Shown piece by piece: positions 1 through 5,831 of a stretch of DNA of 5,832 nt (positions within the stretch are counted from its first letter, which is position 1; each line of letters opens with the position of its first letter). The stretch covers positions 1 to 5,832 of the forward strand of contig CALBVI010000262.1 of NCBI GenBank assembly GCA_937969395.1. Reading direction: 5' to 3'. The stretch is from an uncultured Spongiibacteraceae bacterium. GTDB lineage: Bacteria > Pseudomonadota > Gammaproteobacteria > Pseudomonadales > Dasaniaceae. A program made the position numbers and the translations under genes. The notes under the pieces were generated by a model, which saw nothing but the letters and a program-made list of their open reading frames with translations, did no database searches and was not told the DNA's origin.

Positions 1-1
1 C

Positions 2-2653
2 CCGAATAAAGATAAGCGAAGCTGGGTCGACACCGACATTACATACGCCTTCGGTGACGAAGTCATACAAACCATTGCACGAGGTAACCAGCAGGAGATA
101 GTCACTTATGACAATCTGTTTCGTGCCATCACGGAGCAGAAGTATGATGTGTTGACGGGAAATTCCATTTATCGGGAGATGACCTATGACGCATCAGATC
201 GTAAAGTGTTTGAGTCATTCCCCTCTTCAGCAGCAGACCCGACCGATGGTACGGAATTTACCTATGATGCCTTGGGGCGGCAGCGTCAGGCACGTGAAAA
301 TGTTTCACCGTTTGCGACCGTATCAACAAACTATTTGAACGATCACGTTAAGCAAGTGGTCGATGCTAAAGACTATTCGACTGAATACTACTATTCGGGT
401 TATCACAGTTCGGGCACCAAAGAGCTGTTAACAATCAAGCAGCCATTAGGCGTAACAACCGATATCACGCGAAATATCTGGGGTGAGCGGACCGAATTAA
501 CACAGAGCGGTACTTACAACGGTGGTCCGATAGGTGAAACGCAAAAGTATTATTACAATAGCAGGTATCGTTTATGCGGCCATTACACAGCTGAAGGTGG
601 GCTAACACGTTATGGTTATGATGCCGCAGGGCGTATGACATCTTACCAAAAAGGTGCGGCAGATAGCGCGACTTGTGTAGCTCCCTCTGGCACAGACCTC
701 GTTAGCTTAACTTATGACGACCTCGATCGCGTAACGCTCACTAATTTCGCTGATACAGCCACTTCCGATATCAGCAAAAGCTATGATGACAACGGCAATG
801 TACTCACCGTTAACCGTGCAGGTATCAACTGGTCCTATAGCTATGATGAGCTAAACCAGCTAACCAGTGAGCAATTAGATATTGATAGCAGGAGCTATGA
901 CCTAACTTACAGTTACGATAACTCAAGTAACATGATTAAGCGCACACTGCCGTCGGGCCGTTTAGTCGAATACGAGCATGACGGGTTCGGGCGAGTTACC
1001 AATGTTGAAAGCGGTGGTACGGATTACGCTAGCGCGATGACATACCATGCTAACGGTATGGTCGAGGGTATGACTTACGGCAATGGCCAACAATTTAGCC
1101 AAACCTTAAATAGTCGGCTTAAGCCAGCATCGCTGTTATCGCAAAGTGGTGCCACCACCGCGATTGACTTAAGTTACAGCTACGATGCGCGTGGCGATAT
1201 CACTAGCATTATCGATGGCACCGACAGCGCCAATAACAAAGCCCTAGAGTATGACGATTTAGGTAGGTTGACCTCCGCCTCTGGCTCTTGGGGAGCGGGC
1301 GCCTTTACCTATGACGCCCTAGGTAACCTTAGACAAAAGCAGTTGGGGTCGAGAGTAGTTACTGTCAGTTATGATGCTAATAATCGCGCTAGCCAAAGTA
1401 CTGATACTGCTGCCAGTACCCGTGCCATTGCTTACGACAACCGGGGTAATGTGACCACACTGGGTGCGCTTTCTTTTACTTATGATAAAGCCCAGCAACC
1501 CATTGTACTTTCTGGTAGTTCATCAGGCTTGTATGAATACGACGGTAATTTAAAGCGTGTCAAAGCTGAGGTAGATGGCAATACCATTTACAATGTCTAC
1601 GATGCTGCAGGCAATTTGGTGTATGTCGATCAGATAACTGCAGGGAGCGTGATTGAGGTGTGCTTGACAAGTTGCTCTGATATAGATATTCCCAAAGCGA
1701 CCGATTACATCAAAGCAGGGGGGATGACCATTGCGCGTATCAGCAGCGGTAACCTCACCTATTTACACCCTGATCATTTAGGCTCGCCCGTAGTGGGCAC
1801 CAATGCGTTGGGTAGTATCGACTGGAAGGAGAACTTTACCCCCTTTGGTGAGAAGTTAATCGGTGATACCGCCAATGATGATTTGGGAAGTTATACTGGG
1901 CATATTAGTGATAGTGCCACGGGGCTGACGTATATGCAGGCGCGGTATTATGATCCTGTTATTGGTCGGTTTTTGAGTATTGATCCGGTGGGGTTTAGTC
2001 CTGATAAGCCGTATATGTTTAATCGCTATAGTTATGTGGGGAATGACCCTGTTAATCGTACTGATCCGTTTGGTTTGACGGATGATGAATCAATTGGGGA
2101 CCAGGTTGGAGGCGGAGATGATGATTGTGGTAAGTATACGTGGTCTACCTGCTATGAGTTCGATGAATTTGGGGAGGTTAGTGACAATGAAAATATCACC
2201 CTTGGGAATACGACAAATATTGCCAGTACCGCGCTAGGTGGAGCTGCTATTGGTAATACGTACAGTATGTGCCAATCTGGTGTGTGCTTTGATAAATGGC
2301 TGGGTAAAAACGGGAACTGGTACAACACAACGTGGGGTGGAGGAAACGGAGCGGGTCGCAGAAGTTTAGCAATGTATAATACGGCCTCCTTTTCAGCAGT
2401 TGGGAAGGGTATCACTGCGCTAAGCTTTGCTGTAGAGGGAGCTGATATGGCTGCCGCGATAGGTAATAACGATGTATTGGCTATAGCAGATTCGGGTTTG
2501 GACTTTGCTGTGATAGGCCTGTCTTTGACTGGGGGCCCTTTCGCGTGGGCTGGCGGCACAGCTTACGGATTAATTGACAATACTGTAGGGTGGAGTTGGT
2601 TAGAATATGGTCGAGAGAATGCGGTTGAGCAAAGCTACGGAGGAATTTGGTAG
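2..2653 (+). CDS. Rhs/YD-repeat protein, C-terminal part with variable toxin-like tip (5' end outside window)
   Basis: The frame is open from position 2, so the gene starts outside the window; an internal GTG at 149 is not its start. The 883 visible residues contain about seventeen YD-type repeats (for example YDALGR, YDAAGR, YDDLGR, YDNRGN) over residues 1-540. In this family these fold into a beta cage that encloses the C-terminal tip. The Rhs core follows: HPDHLGSP (from residue 589), ARYYDPVIGRFLSIDP, then DPFGL (688-692), which matches the family's autocleavage and tip boundary. The 191-residue tip (693-883) has four Cys, including CQSGVC, then a GKNGNWY...WGGGNGAGR motif near 766, and two hydrophobic Ala/Gly-rich stretches (about 798-820 and 832-860, including GGPFAWAGG). 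I recall similar tails on other Rhs proteins but cannot name the family. By inference it is a secreted or contact-dependent toxin, perhaps membrane-acting. The delivery route cannot be told because the N-terminus is missing. Confidence 0.93.
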   Translation, partial: PNKDKRSWVDTDITYAFGDEVIQTIARGNQQEIVTYDNLFRAITEQKYDVLTGNSIYREMTYDASDRKVFESFPSSAADPTDGTEFTYDALGRQRQARENVSPFATVSTNYLNDHVKQVVDAKDYSTEYYYSGYHSSGTKELLTIKQPLGVTTDITRNIWGERTELTQSGTYNGGPIGETQKYYYNSRYRLCGHYTAEGGLTRYGYDAAGRMTSYQKGAADSATCVAPSGTDLVSLTYDDLDRVTLTNFADTATSDISKSYDDNGNVLTVNRAGINWSYSYDELNQLTSEQLDIDSRSYDLTYSYDNSSNMIKRTLPSGRLVEYEHDGFGRVTNVESGGTDYASAMTYHANGMVEGMTYGNGQQFSQTLNSRLKPASLLSQSGATTAIDLSYSYDARGDITSIIDGTDSANNKALEYDDLGRLTSASGSWGAGAFTYDALGNLRQKQLGSRVVTVSYDANNRASQSTDTAASTRAIAYDNRGNVTTLGALSFTYDKAQQPIVLSGSSSGLYEYDGNLKRVKAEVDGNTIYNVYDAAGNLVYVDQITAGSVIEVCLTSCSDIDIPKATDYIKAGGMTIARISSGNLTYLHPDHLGSPVVGTNALGSIDWKENFTPFGEKLIGDTANDDLGSYTGHISDSATGLTYMQARYYDPVIGRFLSIDPVGFSPDKPYMFNRYSYVGNDPVNRTDPFGLTDDESIGDQVGGGDDDCGKYTWSTCYEFDEFGEVSDNENITLGNTTNIASTALGGAAIGNTYSMCQSGVCFDKWLGKNGNWYNTTWGGGNGAGRRSLAMYNTASFSAVGKGITALSFAVEGADMAAAIGNNDVLAIADSGLDFAVIGLSLTGGPFAWAGGTAYGLIDNTVGWSWLEYGRENAVEQSYGGIW

Positions 2654-3061
2654 ATGCTTTACAAATATCTATTCAGTGGGATTTATTTTCATTTTTTAAA
2701 AAAACACTTACACACGAGTCAATACGCTGAGTCTGATCAAGTTGCATGGATTGCTCTTTATGTGGTCACCGCCTTGTTTATTGCCCCTGTATTTTGCACC
2801 GCAATGATAGCTGGCGGTGATTTTATTAGCATCTACTTAAGGGTCGAATATAATGTATTACAACTGGTGTTTGTGTGTCTTTTTAATTGGATTTATATCT
2901 TTAAAATAAATCATTATTCCAACTTCACAAAAAAAATTATTAGAAATAAAGAGGCTCGTGAACGTTCTGTAAACTACTTTCGGATATCGCTTTATGGAGT
3001 TTCAATATACTTTTTTCTTGCTTTGCTATTACGGATAAGCGGGGTTCTCTATGAGTTATAA
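2654..3061 (+). CDS. Small three-helix membrane protein, probable immunity protein of the Rhs tip
   Basis: This 135-aa protein has three predicted membrane segments, at about residues 31-53, 68-84 and 109-128. A basic loop between the last two (KINHYSNFTKKIIRNKEARER) suggests that loop is cytoplasmic. The ATG abuts the Rhs stop codon (TAGATG). A strong Shine-Dalgarno GGAGGA at 2639-2644, 9 nt upstream, lies inside the last Rhs codons, so the two genes are almost certainly cotranscribed and translationally linked. The gene is visibly more AT-rich than the Rhs core, as is usual for swapped tip/immunity pairs. I recognise no named family. The immunity role rests on position, size and the matching hydrophobic character of the Rhs tip. 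A membrane accessory protein for the toxin is the main alternative. Confidence 0.72.
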   Translation: MLYKYLFSGIYFHFLKKHLHTSQYAESDQVAWIALYVVTALFIAPVFCTAMIAGGDFISIYLRVEYNVLQLVFVCLFNWIYIFKINHYSNFTKKIIRNKEARERSVNYFRISLYGVSIYFFLALLLRISGVLYEL

Positions 3062-3167
3062 ACGCTGCTAGTAAATTGGGGGTAAGTGTAAAAACTCTGT
3101 TTTAATATTTTTTGGTTATACCAAATTTCTGTTGAAACTAGCCCGATAATGAGATCAAGGAGGATCT

Positions 3168-3548
3168 ATGGCTCGTTTACCTCGTCTATGTTTACCTGTA
3201 ATCCCACAACACATTATTCAAAGAGGCTTTAGTCGGCAAGCCCACTTTGCCAGTGAAGAAAATTTTTCTGCTTATGTTCACTGACGGGGCGAGGCGGCAA
3301 GAAAAATTCTGTATCAATACAGGCTTGAGTATTTATGACTAATCATGTGCATTTGTTGATGACGTTACAAAAATCAGGTAGCGTATCAAGAATGGATGAA
3401 AATTTTTGGTCGTCACTATATTCGTTATTTTAATGTTACTTATCGACGTACTGCTGCGTTAAAGTGTGGACCCAAACAGCAAAGAAAAATTAATTTTTAC
3501 ACTGATCAAGAATATCCTACCCCAGAATCTCCTGCCCTAAAATATTAA
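3168..3548 (+). pseudogene. RayT-like (Y1/HUH, REP-associated) transposase remnant, copy 1
   Basis: From ATG 3168, with AAGGAGGA at 3157-3164, the reading begins MARLPRLCLPVIPQHIIQRG and goes on FSRQAHFASEENFSAYVH, the usual N-terminus of REP-associated tyrosine transposases. TGA at 3282-3284 and TGA at 3326-3328 stand where the family has Trp (AHWLDEAARK and HAWVFMTNHVH). A one-base loss in the A-tract near 3302-3307 shifts the frame between them. The HUH metal motif survives as HVH (3344-3352), and a shifted frame gives GRHYIRYFNVTYRRT. The C-terminus with the catalytic Tyr is missing. Compared with copy 2, about 50 bp is missing just before ATCGACGTACTG, and some 60 bp is present after ACCCAAA that copy 2 lacks. 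The gene cannot make a working transposase. Confidence 0.85.
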
Positions 3549-3647
3549 ATATCACTTGTTGTATTAAGTGGGATTAGGCATATTGATACGGCAGTATTTC
3601 TTTCATAGCGTTGTCCGGTCAATATTTGTTTGATTTATATTGTTCAA

Positions 3648-3655
3648 TGACGTCA
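3648..3655. promoter_or_regulatory. Conserved TGACGTCA palindrome upstream of small gene, copy 1
   Basis: A perfect 8-bp palindrome lies 46 bp before the proposed start of the small gene. It sits in a block (TTGAT-ATAT-TTCAATGACGTCAGTTTT) that also occurs in copy 2, although sequence on both sides has diverged. It may be an operator or part of the promoter region. A TATATT at 3636-3641 could serve as a -10 box, but the spacing to TTGTCC at 3611 is 19 bp, so I do not call a promoter. An 8-bp palindrome alone is weak evidence. Confidence 0.25.
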
Positions 3656-3690
3656 GTTTTAGTTTTAGCCTAATAAACACAGAGTTAAGT

Positions 3691-3704
3691 AGGAAAATAT
3701 TATT
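3691..3704 (+). promoter_or_regulatory. Shine-Dalgarno plus proposed AUU start, copy 1
   Basis: AGGA at 3691-3694 is followed 7 nt later by ATT at 3702-3704. The only stop upstream in this frame is the TAG at 3690-3692, which overlaps the Shine-Dalgarno sequence. No ATG, GTG or TTG occurs in frame until GTG at 3792. Starting at ATT gives KLRWV followed by a hydrophobic run, a well-formed N-terminal anchor. AUU initiation is rare but established (infC and pcnB in Escherichia coli). Confidence 0.5.
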
Positions 3705-4025
3705 AAGTTACGTTGGGTTATTTCAATTGCGCTAATACTTCTCGGCTCATACGTTGCAATTTGCATCAATAGCAGTGGAGAAACTTTAAAGGTGATAAAA
3801 GGCGTCACTGAGAAGTGCGCGACGCTAGGTGGAAGTCTAGGTGTAAGTTCAGGTAAAGGTCAGGCCGAAGCAATCTCGCATGCAACGATTAAAACAGAGG
3901 CTGGCGCTTATATAATCGCGGGCATTTCAGGATGTAAGCAGGGTGCGGCGGTTAATGTTTTTATTAATCGCGGGGCGCTATATTTTAATTCAGTCTATTC
4001 AGCAGAAAATGTAATCGAACATTAA
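3702..4025 (+). CDS. Small N-terminally anchored protein of unknown function, copy 1 (proposed AUU start)
   Basis: I do not recognise this 107-aa protein. Read from ATT 3702, it has a basic start (K2, R4), a hydrophobic segment at about residues 6-22 (ISIALILLGSYVAIC), then a globular part of about 80 residues ending NVIEH. Cys21, Cys39 and Cys78 are all conserved in copy 2; Cys39 and Cys78 could form a disulphide in the periplasm. There is no convincing lipobox before Cys21. The segment EAGAYIIAGISGCKQGAAVNVFINRGALYFNSVY is nearly the same in both copies. The variable stretch is residues 47-57, where copy 2 is four residues shorter in frame. A conventional start at GTG 3792 would give a 77-aa protein without the anchor. 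It lies between a dead transposase and a terminator and appears monocistronic. An orphan immunity-like or accessory role near the Rhs locus is speculation. Confidence 0.65.
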   Translation: MKLRWVISIALILLGSYVAICINSSGETLKVIKGVTEKCATLGGSLGVSSGKGQAEAISHATIKTEAGAYIIAGISGCKQGAAVNVFINRGALYFNSVYSAENVIEH

Positions 4026-4097
4026 TCAAAGGTAGTCTGCACTGTATAAACTAACGCACGCCTTTGCTCATTACTGAAGAGATAGCCTGCGTCGCAG

Positions 4098-4140
4098 AAA
4101 AACGCCAGTATGATTTTCTTGTTATCTGGCGTTTTTTATT
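4098..4140. terminator. Bidirectional rho-independent terminator, copy 1
   Basis: AAAAACGCCAG (4098-4108) pairs with CTGGCGTTTTT (4126-4136) across a 17-nt loop and is followed by TTATT. The A-run on the left makes a T-tract for the other strand, so it can end both the small gene and the convergent minus-strand gene, whose stop is at 4156-4158. Confidence 0.85.
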
Positions 4141-4155
4141 CACAACGTGATTACT

Positions 4156-4365
4156 TTAATCTTGTTGATAAGCTTCGCACTCAATTTCAGTAGCATTTTC
4201 AGTTTGGTTAATCAAGGCGTGAGGAAACTTCAGCTCACGCTTTTGAAATGACAGAATAGACGAATTCTTAATGACGCCCTCATCAATACAGACGGCTCGT
4301 CGAATGGTCTCACTTTCTCTCCAGCTATTACGACCAGCCACTACTGTTGGTAGGTGAACAATGAG
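4156..4365 (-). pseudogene. 3' fragment of an unrecognised minus-strand gene, copy 1 (truncated at duplication junction)
   Basis: The minus strand reads LIVHLPTVVAGRNSWRESE..., then IRRAVCIDEGVIKNSSILSF, and ends in YQQD at TAA (4156-4158). The same reading occurs in copy 2, where the frame continues upstream as SATRSISAALIVHLP. In copy 1 the similarity stops at 4365. A TTG at 4372-4374 lies in the unrelated junction sequence, so a start there would be accidental. This is therefore a cut-off gene end, not a 72-aa gene. I cannot assign a family. Copy 1 ends four codons after the position where copy 2 has TAG. Confidence 0.55.
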
Positions 4366-4513
4366 GGGGTCCAACGGGGTCAGGTCTTTGATTTATGATT
4401 TGATTTTTTGGCTGGATGGAAATAACAGGGTGGTGGAAATAATAGGACAGGCACTCTTCAAAAACTCAGTTACTTTTTTCTAGGCAGAAAAATAGTTTTG
4501 TCTATATCGAAGT
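4366..4513. other. Unique junction segment between the two repeat copies
   Basis: This 148-bp stretch has no counterpart elsewhere in the window and no gene. It holds GGGGTC twice (4366-4371 and 4376-4381, the second reading GGGGTCAGG), GATTT-rich sequence, and two TGGAAATAA blocks, followed by TAGGACAGGCACT. The GGGGTCAG word recurs at the left end of copy 2 (4516-4523). From memory, sequences of the GGGGTCAG and AGGACAGGCAC kind often lie just upstream of RayT-type transposases. It may therefore be the original left flank of that element, of which copy 1 kept only the inner part. Confidence 0.5.
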
Positions 4514-4600
4514 TTGGGGTCAGTGTAAAAACTCTGTTTTATTATTTTTGGTTATACTAAAGTTCTGTTGAAGCTTACCCAGTGAGAACAAGGAGAATCT

Positions 4601-4963
4601 ATGGCTCGTGCACTTCGTTTATGTTTGCTTGGTATTCCGCAGCACATTATTCAAAAAATCGTTAACCGGTAATCCTGCTTTGCCAGTGAAGAAGATTTCT
4701 CTGCTTATGCTTGCTGACTGGACGAGACGGCAAGAAAAAATTCTGTATCAATACAGGCTTGAGTATTTATGGCCAATCATTTGCATTTATTGGTGATGCC
4801 GCAGGCGTCAGGTGGAGTATAAAAATGATATAAGTGCTCGGTCGCCACTATGTTCGTTATTTTAAGGTTAGTTACCGGCGTTCTGTAAGATTATTGGAGG
4901 GTCGTTTTAAATCCTTTTTGATCGACGTACTGCTGCGTTAAATCGTGAACCCAAAAATATTAA
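4601..4963 (+). pseudogene. RayT-like transposase remnant, copy 2
   Basis: From ATG 4601 (AAGGAGA upstream) the reading is MARALRLCLLGIPQHIIQ, then TAA at 4670-4672 where copy 1 has CAA (Gln). It goes on SCFASEEDFSAYAC, TGA (4715-4717), LDETARKNSVSIQA, TGA (4760-4762), then VFMANHLHLLVMP. Both TGA codons match those of copy 1. The HUH motif is HLH (4778-4786). After a further stop near 4807 and a frame change, GRHYVRYFKVSYRRS and EGRFKSFLID can be read, a segment deleted from copy 1. The catalytic-Tyr region is missing. The short open frame from GTG 4608 lies in another frame over this remnant and is not a gene. Confidence 0.85.
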
Positions 4964-5072
4964 ATATTACTTGTCGTATTAAGTGGAATTCGGCATATTG
5001 GTCATCGTATTTTTTTATAGAATTATTTGGTCAAGATTATCCGGTAAATATTTTTTGATTAATATTATTCAA

Positions 5073-5080
5073 TGACGTCA
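5073..5080. promoter_or_regulatory. Conserved TGACGTCA palindrome upstream of small gene, copy 2
   Basis: This is the same palindrome as at 3648-3655, in the shared context TTCAATGACGTCAGTTTT and 45 bp before the proposed small-gene start. Just to its left the two copies differ by several substitutions and indels. Its survival may mean it is functional, or may simply be chance over so short a stretch. Confidence 0.25.
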
Positions 5081-5114
5081 GTTTTTCTTTAATTTAATAA
5101 ACACAGCGTTAAGT

Positions 5115-5128
5115 AGGGAAATATTATT
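5115..5128 (+). promoter_or_regulatory. Shine-Dalgarno plus proposed AUU start, copy 2
   Basis: AGGG (5115-5118) stands 7 nt before ATT 5126-5128, the same spacing as in copy 1, and the in-frame TAG (5114-5116) again overlaps the ribosome-binding site. An in-frame ATG at 5144 has only GTTACGTTGGGTT before it and no Shine-Dalgarno sequence at a useful distance. That ATG is ATT in copy 1, so it is probably an internal Met. Confidence 0.5.
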
Positions 5129-5437
5129 AAGTTACGTTGGGTTATGTCAATTGTCCTAATACTTCTCGGTTCTTATATTTCTGTTTGCGTCAGTAGTAAT
5201 GGAGAAACCTTAAAGGTAATAAAAGGTGTCACTGAGAAGTGCGTGACGCTAGGTGGAAGTCTAGGTGGAGATCAGACTGATTCAATCTCGCATGCAACGA
5301 TTAAAACAGAGGCTGGTGCTTATATAATAGCGGGTATTTCAGAATGCAAGCAGGGTGCAGCAGTTAATGTTTTTATTAATCGCGGGGCGCTCTATTTTAA
5401 TTCAGTATATGCAGCAGAAAATGTAATCGAACATTAA
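5126..5437 (+). CDS. Small N-terminally anchored protein of unknown function, copy 2 (proposed AUU start)
   Basis: This is a 103-aa paralogue of the product at 3702-4025. It has K2 and R4, a hydrophobic segment at about residues 6-22 (MSIVLILLGSYISVC), conserved Cys21, Cys39 and Cys74, and the same C-terminus NVIEH. Against copy 1, the first six codons are identical. Later changes in the anchor are conservative (Ile/Val, Ala/Val, Ser/Asn) or synonymous, with no frame break. The only length change is a four-codon in-frame indel after GGSLG, where this copy reads GDQTDS. The alternative start ATG 5144 gives 97 aa and removes the basic n-region, leaving most of the hydrophobic segment. The function is unknown. 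Survival of both copies beside decayed transposases suggests selection. Confidence 0.72.
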   Translation: MKLRWVMSIVLILLGSYISVCVSSNGETLKVIKGVTEKCVTLGGSLGGDQTDSISHATIKTEAGAYIIAGISECKQGAAVNVFINRGALYFNSVYAAENVIEH

Positions 5438-5509
5438 TCAAAGGTAGTCTGCACTGTATAAACTAACGCACGCCTTTGCTCATTATTGAAGTGATAGCCT
5501 GCGTCGTAG

Positions 5510-5549
5510 AAAAACGCCATTATGATTTTCTTATTAGCTGGCGTTTTTT
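5510..5549. terminator. Bidirectional rho-independent terminator, copy 2
   Basis: AAAAACGCCA (5510-5519) pairs with TGGCGTTTTT (5539-5548). The innermost G-C pair of copy 1 is lost here, but the ten-base stem and the T-tracts on both strands remain. It lies between the small gene and the convergent minus-strand gene. Confidence 0.83.
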
Positions 5550-5579
5550 ATTCATAACGTGATTACTTTAATCTTGTTG

Positions 5580-5831
5580 CTAAGCTTTGCACTCAATTTC
5601 AGTAGCGTTTTCAGATTTGTTAATCAAGGAGTGAGGAAATTTCAGCTCACGATTTTGAAATGACAGAATAGACGAATTCTTAATGACGCCCTCATCAATA
5701 CAGACGGCTCGTCGAATGGTCTCACTTTCTCTCCAGCTATTACGACCAGCTACTACTGTTGGTAGGTGAACAATGAGTGCTGCTGAAATTGAGCGGGTTG
5801 CACTTTCCCAAAGATAGCTTGGCGTGTGGTC
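5580..5831 (-). CDS. C-terminal part of an unrecognised minus-strand protein (5' end outside window)
   Basis: The minus-strand frame is open from the window edge to TAG (revcomp of 5580-5582), giving 83 residues. They begin DHTPSYLWESATRSISAALI, continue VHLPTVVAGRNSWRESE and IRRAVCIDEGVIKNSSILSF, and end ATEIECKA. The frame is kept in the truncated copy 1, and it converges on a shared terminator. Both points favour a real gene end. I see no membrane segment, repeat or motif that I can tie to a family. Since the start lies outside, it could also be part of an already broken gene. Confidence 0.45.
   Translation of the reverse strand, partial: DHTPSYLWESATRSISAALIVHLPTVVAGRNSWRESETIRRAVCIDEGVIKNSSILSFQNRELKFPHSLINKSENATEIECKA

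Larger units (their letters stand above)
3076..4365 (+). repeat. Direct repeat unit, copy 1 (transposase remnant + small gene + terminator + minus-gene 3' end)
   Basis: This is the first of two direct copies; the second begins at 4514. The left end is a TTGGGG(G)T-AGTGTAAAAACTCTG block seen in both copies, and the right end is ...GAACAATGAG. After that point copy 1 turns into unrelated sequence while copy 2 continues. Similarity is uneven. It is low in the transposase, where each copy has its own indels, and moderate in the intergenic part. It is high in the small gene and highest at the right end, where I count one mismatch over 125 bp (4241-4365 against 5653-5777). The left end comes only 14 bp after the stop codon of the putative immunity gene. 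Confidence 0.9.
4514..5777 (+). repeat. Direct repeat unit, copy 2
   Basis: This matches 3076-4365 in the same order and orientation. The offset drifts through indels: 1433 bp at the transposase start, 1424 bp at the small-gene start and 1412 bp at its stop. The end given is where copy 1 breaks off. Copy 2 itself carries on with the minus-strand gene past that point, so copy 2 looks like the source of the right end. Confidence 0.9.

Noticed and set aside
2152..2559. Minus-strand 135-aa open frame opposite the Rhs tip
   Set aside because: It lies wholly antisense to the Rhs coding sequence, is Pro/Ala-rich as antisense shadows often are, and has no ribosome-binding site or context of its own.
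3090..3104. AAAAC-TCT-GTTTT hairpin as terminator of the immunity gene
   Set aside because: It is a five-pair, AT-rich stem with a three-base loop and is part of the conserved repeat left end; too weak to call a terminator.
3702..3764. Lipoprotein signal at Cys21 of the small protein
   Set aside because: The residues before Cys (VAI or ISV) do not fit a lipobox; a plain anchor or signal peptide is more likely.
3792..4025. Start of the small gene at GTG 3792
   Set aside because: No Shine-Dalgarno precedes it, and coding-like conservation with copy 2 extends 30 codons upstream through a membrane anchor.
4026..4140. Integron cassette with attC site, suggested by repeated small gene plus imperfect palindromes
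   Set aside because: I find no RYYYAAC/GTTRRRY core pair around the repeats. The palindrome is an ordinary terminator with T-tracts, and the units carry transposase remnants, unlike cassettes.
4608..4796. 62-aa open frame from GTG 4608
   Set aside because: It is an off-frame reading across transposase remnant 2. The recognisable transposase peptides lie in another frame.
3168..4963. TGA read as Trp in the transposase
   Set aside because: Both TGA codons fall at Trp positions, but the remnants also carry TAA, frameshifts and missing C-termini, so simple decay explains them.
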